From Prado023 sp049688595 (lineage in GTDB: Bacteria > Actinomycetota > Actinomycetes > S36-B12 > CAIYMF01), in the NCBI GenBank assembly GCA_049688595.1, contig JBAVLA010000198.1, forward strand, positions 1 to 10,268: a stretch of 10,268 nucleotides of DNA, written 5' to 3'. Numbering within the stretch: the first letter of the stretch is position 1; each line of letters begins with the position of its first letter. The notes under the pieces are model-generated. The model was not told where the DNA came from. It worked only from the letters and a program-made list of their open reading frames with translations, and ran no database searches. Position numbers and translations under genes: made by a program. Shown one piece after another: positions 1-7,653 of the stretch.

Positions 1-2
1 CG

Positions 3-1085
3 CAGGCCGCGGCATCCAAGCGCGAGCAGAGGCCTCGCACCGGCCTGACATTGGCCGCCGCGGCCCTCATCGGCCTACTCGCCGGGGGAGTCGGCGGGTA
101 CTTGGGCGCGCAGGCTGGGGACAACCCGACAGCGGTCGTGCTGCCGCAGACCGAGGCCGACAAGTCTCCCCGCGCCTCCGGCTCCGTCGCGTCGATCGCC
201 GAGAATGTGAGTCCGGCAGTGGTCTCGCTCGAGGTGGAGGGGACGCGGGAGTCAGGTACCGGGTCCGGATTCGTGATCCGGCAGGACGGCTACGTCCTGA
301 CCAACAACCACGTGGTGGAGGCCGCGGCGACCGGCGGCGACGTCACGGTGCGCTTCCCCGACGGCGAGCGCGCCGACGCAACGATCGTCGGCCGCGATCC
401 TGCCTACGACCTGGCTGTGGTCAAGGTCAACCTCACCGACCTCCCGACGGCCAAGCTGGGCAATTCCGAGGGCGTGGCGGTTGGCGACCTGGCGGTCGCC
501 ATCGGCTCCCCCCTGGGCCTGGAGGGGACCGTCACGTCCGGGATCGTGAGCGCCCTCAACCGCCCCGTGACGGCCGGTGGCCAGGGGGAGGAATCCTTCA
601 TCAACGCGATCCAGACCGATGCCGCCATCAACCCGGGCAACTCCGGCGGGCCGTTGGTGAACGCAGGCGGGGAGGTCATCGGCGTGAACTCCGCGATCGC
701 GACCCTCGGCAACGGCGTCTCGCAGAGCGGCTCGATCGGCCTGGGGTTCGCCATCCCGGTCAACCAGGCCAAGCGCGTCGCTGAGGAGCTGATCAGCACG
801 GGGAAGTCGACCATGCCGATCATCGGGGCGCGGCTCGACCGCGCGTTCGAGGGTGAGGGGGCGATGGTCGACTCGGTGACCGGCGGCGGACCGGCGGACG
901 AGGCCGGGGTCGAGTCCGGTGACGTGATAGTCGCCATCGACGGCGTCACCGTCAACGACGGAACGCAGCTGATCGTCCTGATCCGCTCCAAGGAGCCGGG
1001 AGACAAGGTGACCCTGACCGTGAAGCGCGGCTCGGACACCAAGGAGATCGAGGTCACTCTCGGCTCGGATACGTCTTCCAGCTGA
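3..1085 (+). CDS. htrA: HtrA/DegP-type membrane-anchored serine protease with PDZ domain (5' end missing)
   Basis: This is an envelope quality-control protease that degrades or refolds damaged exported proteins outside the membrane. The frame is open from base 3 and runs off the left edge, so the N-terminus is incomplete; the TTG at 51 is only an internal codon. A basic stretch (KREQRPR) is followed by a glycine/alanine-rich membrane segment at about 48-113, then a linker and a trypsin-like domain. Counting from the TTG at 51, the catalytic triad is His87 (NNHVV), Asp120 (DLAVV) and Ser198 (GNSGGP). One PDZ domain covers about residues 257-338, starting near PIIGAR. The protein ends in a short Ser/Thr tail. 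All catalytic residues are present, so it should be active. tatB follows 18 nt downstream, as in the mycobacterial sigE-rseA-htrA-tatB locus; from this I infer that an ECF sigma factor and its anti-sigma factor lie just left of the window. Confidence 0.95.
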   Translation, partial: QAAASKREQRPRTGLTLAAAALIGLLAGGVGGYLGAQAGDNPTAVVLPQTEADKSPRASGSVASIAENVSPAVVSLEVEGTRESGTGSGFVIRQDGYVLTNNHVVEAAATGGDVTVRFPDGERADATIVGRDPAYDLAVVKVNLTDLPTAKLGNSEGVAVGDLAVAIGSPLGLEGTVTSGIVSALNRPVTAGGQGEESFINAIQTDAAINPGNSGGPLVNAGGEVIGVNSAIATLGNGVSQSGSIGLGFAIPVNQAKRVAEELISTGKSTMPIIGARLDRAFEGEGAMVDSVTGGGPADEAGVESGDVIVAIDGVTVNDGTQLIVLIRSKEPGDKVTLTVKRGSDTKEIEVTLGSDTSSS

Positions 1086-1091
1086 GGCACC

Positions 1092-1097
1092 TACCAT
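1092..1097 (+). promoter_or_regulatory. Candidate -10 box (TACCAT) for a leaderless tatB transcript
   Basis: TACCAT fits the actinobacterial TAnnnT -10 pattern and ends exactly 6 nt before the GTG start at 1104, the spacing expected when the transcript begins at the first base of the start codon. No Shine-Dalgarno-like sequence precedes the GTG, which agrees with leaderless translation. No convincing -35 box is visible. tatB may also be read through from htrA. Confidence 0.5.
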
Positions 1098-1103
1098 TGT
1101 CGG

Positions 1104-1478
1104 GTGCTGGACATCGGCTTGGGTGAGCTGCTGCTCATCGCCGTGCTCGCCCTTCTCGTGTTCGGACCGGACCGGCTGCCGAAGGTTGCCTCAGATGCGG
1201 CGAGGATGCTGCGCCAGGTCCGCCAGCTGTCCGCGCAGGCTCGCAGCAGCCTGGTGGACGCCGCCGGGATCGCCGATGAGGATGGCGACCTGAGGGCGGT
1301 CGTGCGAGAGGTCCGCGACCTCGACCCACGACGTGCGGTGCGGGCGCTCGACGAGCAGGACGCTGCAGCCACCAGGGCCGTCCCACCGGCCGCGGCTCGT
1401 CAGTCAGCGCCCGTCACCCGATCATCGACGCCCGACTCCGGTGCTCCCGCGACCGTGGCTGACCCGGACTGGACCTGA
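1104..1478 (+). CDS. tatB: Sec-independent protein translocase subunit TatB
   Basis: TatB forms, with TatC, the receptor for folded proteins that carry twin-arginine signal peptides in the cytoplasmic membrane. The N-terminus is classic: Glu8 within GELL, a single membrane helix at about residues 6-20, the FGPDRLP hinge at 20-26 and then a basic amphipathic helix to about residue 50. The rest is charged, then Ala/Pro/Ser-rich and probably disordered. At 124 residues it is a normal size for actinobacterial TatB. The Glu8 and hinge pattern, with the htrA neighbour, favours TatB over TatA. The GTG start at 1104 gives the expected MLDIG N-terminus. It has no ribosome-binding site but a well-placed -10 box, so it is probably leaderless, though it lies only 18 nt after htrA. 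The gene converges on the GAP-family gene with a 26-nt gap in which I see no clear terminator hairpin. Confidence 0.93.
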   Translation: MLDIGLGELLLIAVLALLVFGPDRLPKVASDAARMLRQVRQLSAQARSSLVDAAGIADEDGDLRAVVREVRDLDPRRAVRALDEQDAAATRAVPPAAARQSAPVTRSSTPDSGAPATVADPDWT

Positions 1479-1504
1479 AATCCGCGGCTTCCGGGGCGAG
1501 CCAG

Positions 1505-2170
1505 TCACAGGGCGCCCGCCAGCCCCTTGACCAGCAGCGCCCCGCCGAGGACGAGGAGCACGCCCACCGCCAGGGCCGTGCTGTTGCCCTCCAGCCAGGT
1601 CTTCCAGCGAGCCAGCACGGGGGCTGCCCGCTCCCCGAGGATCCGATGGGTGAGGATCGGCGTCCCGACTCCGATCGAGCCCACCGCCACGAAGCCGACT
1701 GTGGCGGCGACCGTGGCCGCCGCACCATCGGCCAGCGCTGCGATCTCCGCCCCGCCGGCCAGGGCCATCAGGAGGTTCTTCGGGTTGGCCGCGGCCAGCG
1801 CGGCCCCCAAGCGTGCTGACTGCCCGGGGCCGTAGGAGCCCAGGGCGGCCATCCACCGCGGCGGCTCCTTGGCGGCCCCGGGTGCGGGCCGGCGCAGCCA
1901 CTTCGCTGCTGCCATCACCAGGAAGACCGTGCCGGTCAGGACCTGGATCCACCCGATGCCCGCTTCGGTCGGCTCGCCCGGATCCCGCGACCCGGCCAGG
2001 AGCAGTGCCACGGCTGTCACGCCGGTGAGGGCCCCCACCCACGCCCCGAGGAACGCCGCGGAGTTGGCCCGCGCGCGTGGGGTCATCAGGATCAGGACCG
2101 CCGGCGTTATCGGCAGCGGGCTCAGGCCCACGACGAGGGCCAGGGGCAGCAGCGTTCCGACCAGGTCCAT
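1505..2170 (-). CDS. GAP/Sap-family (sulfolipid-addressing-like) six-helix membrane protein
   Basis: This is an integral membrane protein of 221 residues with about six hydrophobic segments (roughly 5-29, 38-59, 72-91, 119-140, 148-176 and 197-219) and a positively charged loop after the third. The motifs SPLPITPAVLIL near the N-terminus and ANPKNLLMALAGG at about 128-140 match the GAP family (Pfam SfLAP), related in layout to LysE-type exporters. Mycobacterial members are linked to surface glycolipid export; the substrate here cannot be told. The ATG at 2168-2170 is 5 nt past the mrp stop, and a GAAGGG sequence overlapping that stop codon could serve as its ribosome-binding site at very short spacing. 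It is therefore likely co-transcribed and translationally coupled to mrp. A role shared with Mrp is not implied by the sequence. Confidence 0.82.
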   Translation of the reverse strand: MDLVGTLLPLALVVGLSPLPITPAVLILMTPRARANSAAFLGAWVGALTGVTAVALLLAGSRDPGEPTEAGIGWIQVLTGTVFLVMAAAKWLRRPAPGAAKEPPRWMAALGSYGPGQSARLGAALAAANPKNLLMALAGGAEIAALADGAAATVAATVGFVAVGSIGVGTPILTHRILGERAAPVLARWKTWLEGNSTALAVGVLLVLGGALLVKGLAGAL

Positions 2171-2175
2171 GCCCT

Positions 2176-3306
2176 TCAGAACCTGCTTGCCGGCGTCAGC
2201 CCCAGTGACATGCCCGACAGGCCGCGCGGACGCCTGCCGAGCCGCTGGGCGATCCCGCGCAGCACCTCGGCGGCTGGCGCGGTGGGCTCAGCCAGGACGA
2301 GCGGCGCACCCGAGTCGCCCCCCTCACGCAGCCGGACGTCGAACGGGATCCGGCCGAGCAGCGGCACGTCGGTCCCCAGCGCGCTGGACAGCACAGAGGC
2401 CACCCGCTGCCCGCCGCCAGCACCGAAGATGTCCACCGGTTCGCCGCAGTGCGGGCACGGGAAGCCGCTCATGTTCTCGATGACGCCGGCGAGTCGCTGG
2501 TGTGTCTCCTTGGCGACCATCCCAGCGCGCACCGCGACCTCGGCCGCGGCCGCCTGCGGCGTGGTGACCACGATGACCTCGGCTTCGGGCAGGAGTTGCG
2601 CCGCGGAGATGGCCACGTCCCCCGTGCCGGGGGGCAGGTCGACCAGGAGCACGTCGAGGTCGCCCCACCACACGTCGGCGAGGAACTGCTGCAGCGCCCG
2701 GTGCAGCATCGGCCCGCGCCAGGTGACCGGCTGGGTGACGCCGCCGGGCTTGAACGGCAGCATCGAGATGACCCGGACGCCATGCCCGGTCGGCGGCATG
2801 ATCAGGCCCTCGACCATCGTCGGCGGGTTCGACACGGCCAGCATCCGCGGGATGCTGTGGCCGTAGACATCGGCGTCCACGACCCCGACGGAGAGCTCCT
2901 CGGCAGCCATGGCCGCGGCCAGGTTGGCGGTGATTGAGGACTTGCCCACGCCACCCTTTCCGGAGGCGATGAGGTAGACCCTGGTCAGCGAGCCGGGCTT
3001 GTTGAAGGGGATCTCCCGGTCGGGTGCGCCGAGCGAGGCCCGCAGGGCCTTGCGCTGCTCGTCGTCCATGACGTCCAGGGCCACCGTGACGTCCGTGACT
3101 CCCGCGAGCGCGGCCACCGCGGAGCGCACCCGGTTGGTGATCTCCTCGCGCATCGGGCAGCCGGCGACGGTCAGGTAGACATCGACGTGGACGGCTCCGC
3201 CCTCGATCCGGACGTCCTTGACCATCCCGAGCTCGGTGATCGGACGTCGGATCTCGGGATCCTGGACTGTGGCGAGGGCGGACTCGACCTGTTCACGCGT
3301 GGGCAT
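2176..3306 (-). CDS. mrp: Mrp/NBP35-family Fe-S cluster carrier ATPase
   Basis: This is a cytoplasmic P-loop ATPase that binds a bridging Fe-S cluster as a dimer and passes it to target apoproteins. The 376-residue protein has an N-terminal MIP18/DUF59 domain (about 1-85, with the conserved Cys50 in TVAGCPM), then the MinD-like ATPase with the deviant Walker A motif GKGGVGKS at 116-123, a VDAD switch at 143-146, and DLPPGTGD at 223-230. The cluster-binding pair Cys284 and Cys287 (CPHC) is intact. The C-terminal tail after about residue 358 (arginine- and glycine-rich) is low-complexity. The ATG at 3304-3306 lacks a Shine-Dalgarno sequence but has a TAGGGT box 6 nt upstream, pointing to its own leaderless transcript. 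glgP lies 56 nt upstream on the same strand and the GAP-family gene follows by 5 nt. Mrp near tatB is a conserved actinobacterial arrangement. Confidence 0.95.
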   Translation of the reverse strand: MPTREQVESALATVQDPEIRRPITELGMVKDVRIEGGAVHVDVYLTVAGCPMREEITNRVRSAVAALAGVTDVTVALDVMDDEQRKALRASLGAPDREIPFNKPGSLTRVYLIASGKGGVGKSSITANLAAAMAAEELSVGVVDADVYGHSIPRMLAVSNPPTMVEGLIMPPTGHGVRVISMLPFKPGGVTQPVTWRGPMLHRALQQFLADVWWGDLDVLLVDLPPGTGDVAISAAQLLPEAEVIVVTTPQAAAAEVAVRAGMVAKETHQRLAGVIENMSGFPCPHCGEPVDIFGAGGGQRVASVLSSALGTDVPLLGRIPFDVRLREGGDSGAPLVLAEPTAPAAEVLRGIAQRLGRRPRGLSGMSLGLTPASRF

Positions 3307-3312
3307 GGGAGA

Positions 3313-3318
3313 ACCCTA
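3313..3318 (-). promoter_or_regulatory. Candidate -10 box (TAGGGT) for a leaderless mrp transcript
   Basis: On the minus strand TAGGGT is followed by TCTCCC and then the mrp ATG, so the hexamer sits at -12 to -7 relative to the A of the start codon. TAGGGT is a familiar actinobacterial -10 sequence. No ribosome-binding site is visible between it and the ATG. The -35 region is not recognisable. Confidence 0.55.
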
Positions 3319-3362
3319 TGTCGGATTCGCCGGTCCCGTGCCACACGCAGGCCGGGCGCGGC

Positions 3363-5792
3363 CTACCTCCAGATTCGCTCGAAGTAGTCCCGCATCGCGC
3401 GGTCCGAGGAGAAGAACCCAGTGCGGGCGGTGTTCCGGATCGACGTCGCGGTCCACGCCGCCGGGTTGTTCCACAAGGCGTCGACACGCTCCTGGGCCTC
3501 GACGTACGCGCGGTAGTCGGCCAGCACCAGGTAGTCGTCGCGCACGAGCAGGCTCTCGACGACAGGCCGGAACAGGTCGGACTGCCCGGGCGGGGAGTAG
3601 AAGCCCGAGGCGATCTCGTCGATGACGGCGCGCAGCTCCTCGTCCTCACGGTAGACCGCGCCCGGGTCGTAGCCGGCAGCCTTGCGCGCCACCACCTCGG
3701 CCTCGGTGAGGCCGAACAGGAAGAAGTTGTCCTCGCCCACGAGCTGGCGGATCTCGACGTTCGCCCCGTCGAGGGTGCCGATCGTCACCGCGCCGTTGAG
3801 CGCGAGCTTCATGTTGCCGGTGCCCGACGCCTCCTTGCCGGCCATCGAGATCTGCTCGGACAGGTCGGCGGCGGGGATGATCCGCTCGGCCAGGGTGACG
3901 TTGTAGTTGGCTGGGAACACCACCGACAGGCGGCCGTCCATGGCCTGGTCGGCGTCGATCGTCGCCCCGACCTGGTTGATCAGCCGGATGATCAGCTTGG
4001 CCATCTGGTAGCCGGGGGCAGCCTTCGCGCCGAACAGGACGAGGCGGGGGGTCACGGCAGCGTCGGGGTCCAGCCGCATCCGCCGGTGCATCGTGGCGAC
4101 GTGGAGGAGCTTGAGCATCTGCCGCTTGTACTCGTGGAGTCGCTTGATCATGATGTCGTACATCGGTTCGGTCGGGAACGCCAAGCCGGTGCGCTGCTGC
4201 AGCAGCGCAGCGAGGTCGGCCTTGTTGGCCTGCTTCACCGCCCGCCAGCGCTCCTGGAACGAGGTGTCGTCAGCCAGCGCCTCGAGGTCGCGAAGGCGGT
4301 CGAGGTCGGTCAGCCACCCATCGCCGACGGTCTCGGTGATGAGGTCGCTCAGCCTCGGGTTGGCCAGCTTGACGAACCGCCGCGGGGTCACCCCGTTGGT
4401 CACGTTGGTGAACCGCTCCGGCCACAGCTCGGCGAAGTCGCGCAGGACGGTGTCGCGCAGCAGCTGCGAGTGCAGCGCCGCGACTCCGTTGACGTGCACG
4501 CTGGCCACGGTCGCCAGGTGCGCCATCCGGACCATGCGCTCGGCACCCTCCTCGATGATGGACATCCGTACCACGCGCGACTCGTCCATCGGGAACGTGC
4601 GGCGGACCTCTTCGAGGAACTGCTTGTTGATCGCGTAGATCAGCTCCATGTGCCGGGGGAGCAGGTACGACATCAACCCGACCGACCAGCGCTCGAGCGC
4701 CTCCGGCAGCAGGGTGTGGCAGGTGTAGTTGAACGTTCGCGAGGTGATGTCCCAGGCAGCCTGGAAGTCCAGGCCGCGCTCGTCGATGAGGATGCGCATC
4801 AGCTCTGGGATCGCGATGACCGGGTGCGTGTCGTTGAGCTGGATGACGGCCCAGTTGGGCAGGTCGGTCGCCGGGATGCCCTCGAGGTCGCCCACCCGCA
4901 GCAGGTCGGCCAGCGCGCAGGCGGTGAAGAAGTACTGCTGGCGCAGGCGCAGCTCCTTGCCCGCGGGGGTCGAGTCCTCGGGGTACAGGACTCGCGAGAT
5001 GTTCTCGCTCAGCGACTGCTGGCGGACCGCCTCGATGTAGTCGCCGGCGTTGAAGACCTCCAGGTTGAACTGCGCCGAGCCGCGCGCCTTCCACAGCCGG
5101 AGCGCGTTCACGACGTGGTTCTGGTAGCCCGGGACCAGCAGGTTGTGGGGAACGCCGAGCACCTTCTCGGCCGGGTGCCAGACCCGCGCCCCGGTGCTCG
5201 GGTCGTCGGCCACGTAGCCGCCGAAGCCGACCGAGACGGCGTGCTCGCGCTGGCTGAACAGCCACGGGTTGTCCCGGTCGAGCCACTGGTCGGGCTTCTC
5301 CACCTGGCGGCCGTCCTCGAAGAGCTGCTCGAAGATCCCGTACTCGTAGCAGATCCCGTAGCCGATCGCGGGCCGCCCAAGCGTGGCCAGCGAGTCGGCG
5401 AAGCACGCGGCCAGCCGGCCGAGGCCGCCGTTGCCCAGACCGGGCTCGACCTCGGTCTCCGCGACCTCGTCGAGGTCGATCCCCATCCCCCCCAGAACCT
5501 CGCGGGCCACGTCCGTCAGGCCTGTGGCCAGCAGCGCGTTGCCCAGCTGGCGGCCCATGAGGTACTCGGCCGACAGGTACACGACTGTCTTGCCGTTGCC
5601 GTTGCCGCGCTCCCGCGTGGTCTGCAGCCAGTCGGCCATCAGCCGGTCGCGGACCGTGTGCGCCAGTGCCGCGTACACGTCCTCACGGCCAGCGCGCTCG
5701 AGGTCCACGGCGCGATCGAGCCTGAGGTGCTCCAGGAAGTCGCGCGCGAACTGCTCGGGCGTGCTGACGGGCGCGTCGGCGGTTGTGGTCAT
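3363..5792 (-). CDS. glgP: Glycogen/starch/maltodextrin phosphorylase (GT35)
   Basis: This enzyme releases glucose-1-phosphate from alpha-1,4-glucan ends using phosphate and a pyridoxal-phosphate cofactor, in the cytoplasm. The 809-residue protein is full length for the classical GlgP/MalP type. Landmarks (809-residue numbering): the YLSAEYLMGRQLGN block at about 72-85, the glycine-rich GNGGLGRLAACF at 120-131, the NDTHP block near 320, NGVTPRR near 466, KRLHEYKRQ at about 550-558 and EASGTGNMK at 654-662, where Lys662 is the expected PLP lysine. I chose the ATG at 5790-5792 because GGGAG lies 5 nt before it; upstream in-frame GTG (5831) and ATG (5813) codons lack a ribosome-binding site. The gene sits between the DUF1003 gene (52 nt upstream) and mrp (56 nt downstream), all on one strand. 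No other glycogen gene is in view, and glgP is not part of this conserved block in the mycobacteria I know, so it was probably inserted. Confidence 0.96.
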   Translation of the reverse strand: MTTTADAPVSTPEQFARDFLEHLRLDRAVDLERAGREDVYAALAHTVRDRLMADWLQTTRERGNGNGKTVVYLSAEYLMGRQLGNALLATGLTDVAREVLGGMGIDLDEVAETEVEPGLGNGGLGRLAACFADSLATLGRPAIGYGICYEYGIFEQLFEDGRQVEKPDQWLDRDNPWLFSQREHAVSVGFGGYVADDPSTGARVWHPAEKVLGVPHNLLVPGYQNHVVNALRLWKARGSAQFNLEVFNAGDYIEAVRQQSLSENISRVLYPEDSTPAGKELRLRQQYFFTACALADLLRVGDLEGIPATDLPNWAVIQLNDTHPVIAIPELMRILIDERGLDFQAAWDITSRTFNYTCHTLLPEALERWSVGLMSYLLPRHMELIYAINKQFLEEVRRTFPMDESRVVRMSIIEEGAERMVRMAHLATVASVHVNGVAALHSQLLRDTVLRDFAELWPERFTNVTNGVTPRRFVKLANPRLSDLITETVGDGWLTDLDRLRDLEALADDTSFQERWRAVKQANKADLAALLQQRTGLAFPTEPMYDIMIKRLHEYKRQMLKLLHVATMHRRMRLDPDAAVTPRLVLFGAKAAPGYQMAKLIIRLINQVGATIDADQAMDGRLSVVFPANYNVTLAERIIPAADLSEQISMAGKEASGTGNMKLALNGAVTIGTLDGANVEIRQLVGEDNFFLFGLTEAEVVARKAAGYDPGAVYREDEELRAVIDEIASGFYSPPGQSDLFRPVVESLLVRDDYLVLADYRAYVEAQERVDALWNNPAAWTATSIRNTARTGFFSSDRAMRDYFERIWR

Positions 5793-5797
5793 GGTGG

Positions 5798-5802
5798 CTC
5801 CC
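5798..5802 (-). promoter_or_regulatory. Ribosome-binding site deciding the glgP start
   Basis: GGGAG on the minus strand, 5 nt before the ATG at 5790-5792. The two alternative in-frame starts further upstream have nothing comparable, so this site fixes the N-terminus. Confidence 0.75.
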
Positions 5803-5829
5803 GGTTGTGACATGGAACGGTCATGGCAC

Positions 5830-5835
5830 ACGGTA
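5830..5835 (-). promoter_or_regulatory. Weak candidate -10 box for glgP
   Basis: TACCGT on the minus strand fits TAnnnT and would give a leader of about 30 nt ahead of the glgP ATG. No clear -35 box is found in the end of the DUF1003 gene. This is suggestive only; glgP could instead be read from the upstream genes. Confidence 0.25.
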
Positions 5836-5844
5836 GCCCCTCAG

Positions 5845-6378
5845 TCACCCCGCGTCTGCGCCGGAGCCTTCAGGCCTGCTCGGCTGCTCCCTGCGCAGGT
5901 CGGCGATGTGGCTGGAGAGCTCCTCGGCCAGGTCGCGGATCTCTCCGCGCAGGAAGTCGCGCGTGACCAGCTCGCCGGTGGCGATCCGCACCGAGGCGAT
6001 CTCGCGGGTCAGGTACTCGGTGTCGGCCATGAGCCGGTTGGTGAGGTCCCGGTCGGCCTGGTACTGCACGCGGTCGCGATCGGCGTGGCGGTACTGCGCG
6101 AGCAGGATGAGCGCGGCGGCATAGGAGGCCTGCAGCGACAGGAGGAGGGTGAGGATGTCGAACGGGAACGCGTCGAAGCGCAGCCCCTGTGGCCCGACCG
6201 TGTTCCACAGCACCCACGCGAGGACGAGGACGGTCATCCACGCGATGAACTGCGCGGACCCGATTCGCCTGGCCACCCGTTCGCTCCACCGGCCGAACCT
6301 CTCGGGGTCGTGAGACGTCCGGATCACGCGGGAACGGCTCATGGGCTGGTCCAGGCGGGCGCGGGACGACAGTCGCAT
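5845..6378 (-). CDS. DUF1003 two-helix membrane protein
   Basis: This 177-residue membrane protein has no known function. The DUF1003 signature is visible: a GSAQFIAWM start to the first membrane helix (about 43-60) ending in the conserved WN, the RFDAFPFDILTLLLS block leading into the second helix (about 74-94), and then AQYRHADRDR, the conserved basic end of the family motif. Before the first helix is a basic cytoplasmic segment; after the second is a charged, probably coiled-coil region (about 100-163) ending in a polar tail. The ATG at 6376-6378 is 3 nt past the stop codon of the CBS-protein gene, so the two are almost surely co-translated. A second ATG 12 codons in has no ribosome-binding site. 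The DUF1003 gene beside the MgtE_N/CBS gene is a recurrent actinobacterial pair, hinting at a common function, perhaps in ion homeostasis (inference only). Confidence 0.88.
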   Translation of the reverse strand: MRLSSRARLDQPMSRSRVIRTSHDPERFGRWSERVARRIGSAQFIAWMTVLVLAWVLWNTVGPQGLRFDAFPFDILTLLLSLQASYAAALILLAQYRHADRDRVQYQADRDLTNRLMADTEYLTREIASVRIATGELVTRDFLRGEIRDLAEELSSHIADLRREQPSRPEGSGADAG

Positions 6379-6381
6379 CGG

Positions 6382-7647
6382 CTATTCGCCCTCCTCCGGC
6401 TCGGCGTCCAGCTCGCGCCAGTCCTCGGGGAGCATGTGGTCGATGACGTCGTCGACGGTGACTGCGCCCAGCAGGCGGTCGCGCTCGTCCACGACCGGAA
6501 GCGCCACCAGGTTGTAGGTCGCGAAGTAGCGGGTGACCGTCGACAGCGGTGCCTGTGGGCCGACGGGTTCCAGGGAGGCGTCCACGACCGCGGACACGAG
6601 CTTCGACGGCGGCTCGCGGAGGAGGCGCTGGAAGTGCGCCACGCCCAGGAACTTCCCGGACGGCGTGTCCACGGGGGGCCGCACGACGTACACCTGCGCA
6701 GCCAGCGACGGGGAGATCTCCGGGCTGCGCACCCGTGCCAGCGCCTCGGCCACGGTGGCGTCGGGCGGCAGCATGATCGGCTCGGGGTTCATCAGGCCGC
6801 CGGCGGTGTAGTCGCCGTATGAGAGCAGCCTGCGCAGGTCCGCGGCGTCGTCGGGCTCCATCTCGTCGAGGAACTGCTCGGCCTTCTCCGGGGGGAGCTC
6901 CGAGAGCAGGTCGGCCGCGTCGTCTGGGTCCATCTCCTCGAGAACGTCGGCGGCCCGCTCGATGCCCAGTGCCGTGACGATCTCGACCCGGTCGTCCTCG
7001 GGCAGCTCCTCGAGGACGTCGGCCAGGCGCTGGTCGTCCAGGGCGCGGGCCACCTCGATGCGCCGCTTCCCGGGCAGGTCCTGGAGGACGTTGGCCAGGT
7101 CCGCGGGTCGCAGCTCGTCCATCATGGACAGCAGGCTGTCGGTTCCCTGCTCCTCCCCGGCGCCCCCGATCACGAGCCCGTCGACGTCGGACCAGTTGAC
7201 GGTCAGCGCCTCGCCGCGACGCCGCAGCCCCCGGCTCGCCTTGGAGACGTGCAGCTTGGTGATGCGCCAGTCGCGGTTGCGGTCCAGGTCCAGGCCGGCA
7301 TCGACGATGGTTGCCGCCTCGCCGGTCTGGCGCAGCGTGATGCGGCGATCGATGAGCTCACCGATCACCAGGCTCTCCCCGGGGCGCTGGGCGAACCTGC
7401 GCAGGTCGAGGCGGGCCTGGGCCACGACCTGACCGGCGTCGATCGAGCGCACGCGGGTCATCGGCAGGAAGATCCTGCGGCGAGGAGGGACCTCCATGAC
7501 CAGGCCGACCACGCGGGGGGGCTCCCGGTCGTGGCGCAGCCCGACCACCAGGTCGCGCACCCTGCCCAGCGGATCGCCTGACGCGTCGAACACGCCGATG
7601 CCGGTCAGATGCGACACGAAGACGCGCACACTGCTGCCGGCCATCAC
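6382..7647 (-). CDS. Soluble PRC-barrel / MgtE_N / tandem-CBS protein
   Basis: This 421-residue protein carries the regulatory half of the MgtE magnesium channel but no membrane domain. Order: a PRC-barrel-like region (about 10-80), a second similar barrel-like stretch (about 90-160), an MgtE_N helical repeat domain (about 172-275) with repeated acidic motifs (EEMDPDDAADL at 237-247, DEMEPDDAADL at 261-271), the TAGGLM linker (281-286), then two CBS domains (about 290-350 and 355-405) and an acidic tail. MgtE_N and CBS domains sense Mg2+ or nucleotides in their relatives; here they probably signal to a partner, possibly the DUF1003 protein encoded 3 nt downstream. It resembles the Rv1232c-type proteins of mycobacteria. 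The GTG at 7645-7647 is preferred over the directly following ATG because a TAGCCT box lies exactly 6 nt before it. The lack of membrane helices is normal for this family, not a truncation. Confidence 0.88.
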   Translation of the reverse strand: MMAGSSVRVFVSHLTGIGVFDASGDPLGRVRDLVVGLRHDREPPRVVGLVMEVPPRRRIFLPMTRVRSIDAGQVVAQARLDLRRFAQRPGESLVIGELIDRRITLRQTGEAATIVDAGLDLDRNRDWRITKLHVSKASRGLRRRGEALTVNWSDVDGLVIGGAGEEQGTDSLLSMMDELRPADLANVLQDLPGKRRIEVARALDDQRLADVLEELPEDDRVEIVTALGIERAADVLEEMDPDDAADLLSELPPEKAEQFLDEMEPDDAADLRRLLSYGDYTAGGLMNPEPIMLPPDATVAEALARVRSPEISPSLAAQVYVVRPPVDTPSGKFLGVAHFQRLLREPPSKLVSAVVDASLEPVGPQAPLSTVTRYFATYNLVALPVVDERDRLLGAVTVDDVIDHMLPEDWRELDAEPEEGE

Positions 7648-7653
7648 AGGGTG

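Noticed and set aside
252..1097. A 281-codon minus-strand open frame over htrA.
   Set aside because: Antisense shadow of a protease gene with an intact catalytic triad; no ribosome-binding site and no domain resemblance.
1479..1504. A bidirectional terminator between the convergent tatB and GAP-family genes.
   Set aside because: The 26-nt gap contains a CCGCGG palindrome but no stem longer than a few pairs and no T-run on either strand.
3318..5810. An 830-codon open frame on the plus strand, antisense to glgP.
   Set aside because: It mirrors glgP on the opposite strand. High-GC coding DNA commonly leaves an antisense frame open; the translation is rich in Arg, Val, Asp and Gln with no recognisable domain, whereas glgP shows a complete set of family motifs.
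5793..5831. A 13-residue longer glgP starting at GTG 5831 or ATG 5813.
   Set aside because: Neither start has a ribosome-binding site, while ATG 5792 has GGGAG 5 nt upstream and begins a normal GlgP N-terminus.
6382..7647. A truncated or broken MgtE magnesium channel lacking its membrane domain.
   Set aside because: The protein has its own N-terminal PRC-barrel-like part, a proper acidic C-terminus and full-length family relatives in other Actinobacteria, so it is a distinct soluble family, not a pseudogene.
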